Assembly (NCBI GenBank): GCA_049999805.1
Contig: JBNGIO010006316.1
Location: 560,983-593,658, forward strand
Direction: 5' to 3'
From: Folioceros fuciformis
Taxonomy: Eukaryota; Anthocerotophyta; Anthocerotopsida; Anthocerotales
Length of the DNA: 32,676 nucleotides
Shown in pieces: positions 29,343 through 32,676 of this stretch (position 1 is the first letter of the stretch; each line of letters begins with the position of its first letter). The position numbers were made by a program, and so were the translations under genes. A model generated the notes under the pieces. It had not been told where the DNA came from. It saw only the letters and a list, made by a program, of their open reading frames with translations, and did not search any database.

Positions 29343-29745
29343 ACCTGAGTACAACGGGAGGCAGACCTTTTGATACACACACAATTCAGAAAGAAACCAC
29401 ATACAGACTGTTTCTGATTCGAATACGCAATCTGGCTTTTCTTCCTTTGGCAGGCATGATGTATATTTTCGAGGTACGTACAATGTGGGATTTGAAGCAA
29501 CCCAGACGGGCAGTCTCATTCAGAGGAAAATGCTCCAAAGGAGGGGATGACGATGAATGGGCTGGGAGCCTAGCTGAGCCGAGCTGAGCAGAACTCAGGT
29601 GGTGGGATCCTACGGTCCATAGACCCACCTTCCATGTGAAGGAAGGCATCTCTCCTGCAAGGTGCAGTGTAGCAACAGTCATGTTCTGTCCTCAGGTGAC
29701 AAGTGGGGGAGGGAAGGAAAGCTGGAAGCAGCAGCTTAGAAAACT
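29343..29745 (+). repeat. Dispersed repeat family, most complete copy
   Basis: Has all blocks seen in the other copies: CACCTGAGTACAACGGGAGG, AATACGCAATCTGGCT, CCTTTGGCAGGCATGATG, ATATTTTCGAGGTAC, GGGATTTGAAGCAACCCA, CATTCAGAGGAAAA, GATGACGATGAATGGGCTGG, CTGAG repeats, TGGGATCCTACGGTCC, the CCTTCCATGTGAAGGAAGGC hairpin, and GGAAGCAGCAGCTTAGAAAA. The next bases already belong to a Roco-caspase pseudogene. The minus strand keeps a weakly shared open frame (PAKGR..RLRI..RNSLY), also present in copy 2. Confidence 0.8.
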
Positions 29746-31250
29746 TTTACCTCAAAAGCTCCTCAAGCTCGCAACCTTGGACCAGGTCACCAGATCCTCA
29801 AAAGCACGGAAGCGGACGAGACTGGTGGTGAACATTTCGTATTATTGATGGAGAGACTAAACTTGTGCTATGAAGATATGCGAACCCTAGCCCTGGATTC
29901 TTCGTTCCCTTCACCTTGGATGACACAGAAGGTAAAGATCTTCAAGGGAACGACAGTTGGTCTGGAAGGGTGGTACAGCACTCAAGTACACGTACTTAGG
30001 GAGGCGGCTACAATGCCGAGAGACTGGAAGGGTGGTACAGTGCACAAGTACAACTACTTAGAGAGGTGGCTACAATGCCGAGATAAACGAACACGTTTGT
30101 CGTCCAGGCTTCTTTCCAAGATTCTAGGTACGTTACCTTGTGAGGTCTGTGACACTTCGTTAGTGATATATGCTCTCTTTGGCTTTCATGACATGGCCAA
30201 TGGTTGTGCGTTGCAGGTCAAGTTACGACAGATCTTGTTTAATGGACCCTAGGGTATGAAGTGTCATCAGAATAGCATTGCCCGCAACTTGATCAAATTT
30301 AACTACTATGTTATGGAATTATTTTTGGAGAGCAGTGGGGATATTGGGGAGGAGACCGGGGACATTGGTGATCGTGTTGACATTTTGATGAGGTCACTCA
30401 AGAGCAAAGACAAAACGATCGAATTTCTCCAGCAGAGTTTGGTTGCGGAACTGAGAGCATTTTGTGCTTCTCCTGAAGGTAGTCCTGGAGTTGAACTAGT
30501 AGAAGGGATCATCAGGACTGAGTGTGTGGAGAACCTCAGGGAAGGAACCATCGTATCCAAAGTCAGTCACAGGGACCGCCTCTACTGAAGTCAGGGAAGG
30601 AACCGTCATATCCAAACGAAAGGGTGAAAGCAGGTCACGGGCGAGGTCTTGCAATGATAGTCAGTATAGAAAAAGGCAGAGATGGAGGACAGCTAGACAG
30701 AGGGCGACTCGACGTTCTTCTCCGTGGTCTGCCCTTGAAGTTTGAGATGAGTCTGTGTGGTGGACGATCTTAAGGAAGCGAAATCAACGTTGGAGCGCGT
30801 TGTCAGGCATCCTGACTTCGATAAGGACGATTGTTTTCTGTTTTACGTAAATGCCCATGGTGAGACTGAAGAAGATGGTAGAGAGTATGTTTGCTTAGGT
30901 GAAGCAGACAAGGCGGAGAAGCTTTATGTCGAGGAAGTTATTTTAAAGCCCATCGCTGAATGCGGGAATTTGGCAAACAAGCCGAAGGTGGTTGTCATAA
31001 ATGTTTGTCGAGGCACCGCCAGCCTTGCCACTAGCAGCAAAGCCATGGGCTCAGACGTTGAGGAAAGCCAGGGTCCCAGCAAGAGAATTCGACTCCTGTA
31101 TTATGCGAGCAACTTTCTCACCGTGTACTCCACCAGTCCTGGAGACTAATCTTTGAGAGATGTCAAGAAAGGCCCAAACTTCATCATAGCTTTCATGAAC
31201 GTCATCATAGCTTTTGTTTTTGTATGTTTGCTTTTGTTTGTAGGTGAAGC
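29740..31250 (+). pseudogene. Roco-caspase pseudogene (COR region to small subunit)
   Basis: Corresponds to about 25815-27500 of the intact gene. It keeps MERLNLCYED, NGCALQVKLRQILF, SSGDIGEETGDIGDRVDILM and LRAFCASPEGSPGVELVEGI, then lacks roughly 280 bp of the linker. The caspase part keeps GLAMIVSIEKGRDGGQLDRG, YVNAHGETEEDG and VVVINVCRG, so the dyad and first pocket Arg are still readable. It is broken by a TAG at 30250-30252 just after LFNGP, a TGA at 30586-30588, a frameshift near 30757 and a TAA at 31147-31149 inside the small-subunit block. A 62-bp segment is duplicated in tandem at 29962-30085. The 5' end is the dispersed repeat. Beyond about 31200 similarity ends. Confidence 0.9.
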
Positions 31251-32110
31251 AGACAACGCCGAGAAGCTGCGGCGGAGTGCGGGAAGCCGCTGTGGGTGGG
31301 ATCATTCTGTACCTCGTTGCCCGTGGCTGAGGCCACCACGTGATCTCATCGTCACTTGCTTAACAGAGAGAGATATGAGTGATGGTCATGGAGAGCACCC
31401 CTCATGAAGTTAGGATGAGGTCTTCAAGAGTTCTGACCGTTAGGAACCTTTTTTCTGATCGAACTGGGCCCACTGCCGGAAGAGTGTCCGATCGATCATG
31501 GTGCATGCTAGTCCTCGGGACTGGAAATTTAATGCCAGAACCACAGCAGAAGGGAATAGTAGGATGAGGTTGATTGAGCGAAGCCGTGATGCAGACCAGA
31601 TTTAGTCCCCGCGGCCCGGTGACGGAAATGCGTCAGGTGCATTTCAAGCCTGGCGAGCTTGCCAGTGCCACACAAGTAAGGCAGTGGAAAGCGTGCGCAT
31701 CTGCCTGGTTTGAAGAACTGTCGCAGCCCTTGTGTTGCTTGTTCATGGTTTGATCTTTCGGCTTGCTTTCAGGTGGACCAAGGGCATGTCAGGCAGTGTG
31801 GAACAATTTCATTGCGGACAGCACTACTGGCAAGGTATGATGCTCTGGCGGCTGAGGATTAGCTGTTGAATTCGAGAGCACCCAGGCACGGACTGACTCG
31901 CACTTAGTGCACAGCAAAACGAGGAGAGCTGTTTGTTCTGAATCCTGGTCGAATCAGGTGCAGTGCAGATAAGCTGCCCTCAGCCGTTCATTCAGCCAGG
32001 GACTCTACCCTCAATCGGAGGAAAGAGTCCAGGGACAGCGGAAAGCTGAAGGAGCTCGTGCGAGTGTTGTAGATGTAACGATGTCCATGGATGCAGTGAC
32101 CTTTCCAACG
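31251..32110. other. Intergenic, no supported gene
   Basis: No family motif seen. A stretch at 31629-31833 could be read as two tiny exons with GT-AG borders (MRQVHFKPGELASATQ / VDQGHVRQCGT...), but I recognise nothing in them and do not call a gene. Confidence 0.4.
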
Positions 32111-32111
32111 A

Positions 32112-32676
32112 TGGACTGGCTGGTGACAGGGAAATGTGTGGCATGGAATGCACTGATTCCTAGGAATGCAACGGAGGGGCTCGGCTGATCTGTATGGACG
32201 TTTGTTCTGTCTGGACAGAATGGATCAGGAGGGCCTGATTTTGGCGGACTCGTTGAGAAGGACGTTGTGACGTGGACTACCATGATATCCGGGTACTCCC
32301 AGCAGGGCACGGGGCAGTAAACGCTTCTTGTCTACAGTGCTATGCTGGAAGGACGGGTGGCTGTACCCAGCTCTGTGACTTATGTCTGCCTCCTGCGGGC
32401 ATGTGCAAGTGTGGGCTCCCCTGCTCTGGTGACGGGGAAGCAGCTCCATGAGCTAATCAGAGCACAAGGACATCTGCCTAATGTGTCTGTAGCCAATAGC
32501 TTGGTGAACATGTATGCGAAGTGTGGCAGCCTAGAGGATGCCCAAGGATTGTGTTGTGAAATGGGTCAGAAAGACGTGGTGACGTGGACTGCTCTAGTTG
32601 CAGGGTATTCCCAACAGGGCAAGGGCCAGGAGGCCCTTCAGCTCTACAGTGCCATGCAGGAAGAAGGCATCGCTGT
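32112..32676 (+). pseudogene. PLS-type PPR protein, partial at the window edge, with a stop codon
   Basis: A degraded repeat (VAWNALIPRNAT) near 32142 is followed by a mostly open frame from about 32262: EKDVVTWTTMISGYSQQGTG, a TAA at 32318-32320, then LLVYSAMLEG, VTYVCLLRACASVGSPAL, KQLHELIRAQG, VANSLVNMYAKCGSLEDAQ, KDVVTWTALVAGYSQQGKG and ALQLYSAMQEEGIA. It runs off the right edge. The stop replaces what should be the Glu of a GQEAL-type motif. A single-base sequencing or assembly error could also explain it, so an intact gene is not fully excluded. Confidence 0.8.

Noticed and set aside
31629-31833. Two tiny exons with GT-AG borders
   Set aside because: No family similarity and no neighbouring exons; GT and AG pairs are common by chance.

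Overview
The window comes from a nuclear genome of the green plant lineage, most likely a streptophyte (charophyte alga or early-diverging land plant). It encodes the photosystem I subunit PsaD with a plastid-type leader. Several genes have many short GT-AG introns, and there are numerous decayed PPR genes with E/DYW-type C-termini, a class typical of streptophytes. I cannot name the species.

Positions 1-13000 are an ordinary gene-rich stretch. It holds PsaD (minus, one exon), a Gfo/Idh/MocA oxidoreductase (minus, 11 exons, one of them 18 nt), a cornichon-type ER cargo receptor (plus, 4 exons) head-to-head with it, a basic/acidic nuclear-type protein of unknown function (minus), an AIFM2/FSP1-like FAD oxidoreductase (minus, 4 exons), AP endonuclease 2 with a GRF zinc finger (minus, 11 exons) and a tRNA-Thr(AGT). 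For the multi-exon genes I rebuilt the exons from splice sites and phases; each gives an uninterrupted protein of about the family's normal length.

Positions 13000-22900 and 27650 to the end are accessory and repeat-rich. They hold frameshifted PPR fragments, a probable LINE reverse-transcriptase relic, tandem repeats including a 90-bp minisatellite with a 180-bp higher-order period, and a dispersed repeat family of at least four copies that abuts PPR and Roco-caspase fragments. There is also a 10-N assembly gap whose two flanks are identical over 47 bp.

The outstanding object is 23418-27626, one uninterrupted 1402-codon frame. It encodes leucine-rich repeats, a Roc GTPase, a COR-like region and a C-terminal domain that looks like a genuine caspase (C14A-like) rather than a plant metacaspase. 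The His/Cys dyad (H1230, C1280) and two arginines at the places of the caspase Asp-binding S1 pocket (R1173, R1344) are present. It has its own TATA box at the end of a six-unit tandem array. Two damaged relatives lie in the same window: a C-terminal fragment fused to a PPR relic (21665-22292) and a longer pseudogene (29740-31250). This suggests a locally duplicating, rapidly evolving family resembling an NLR or inflammasome-like sensor-protease. The function is inference; the domain order and active-site residues are visible in the sequence.
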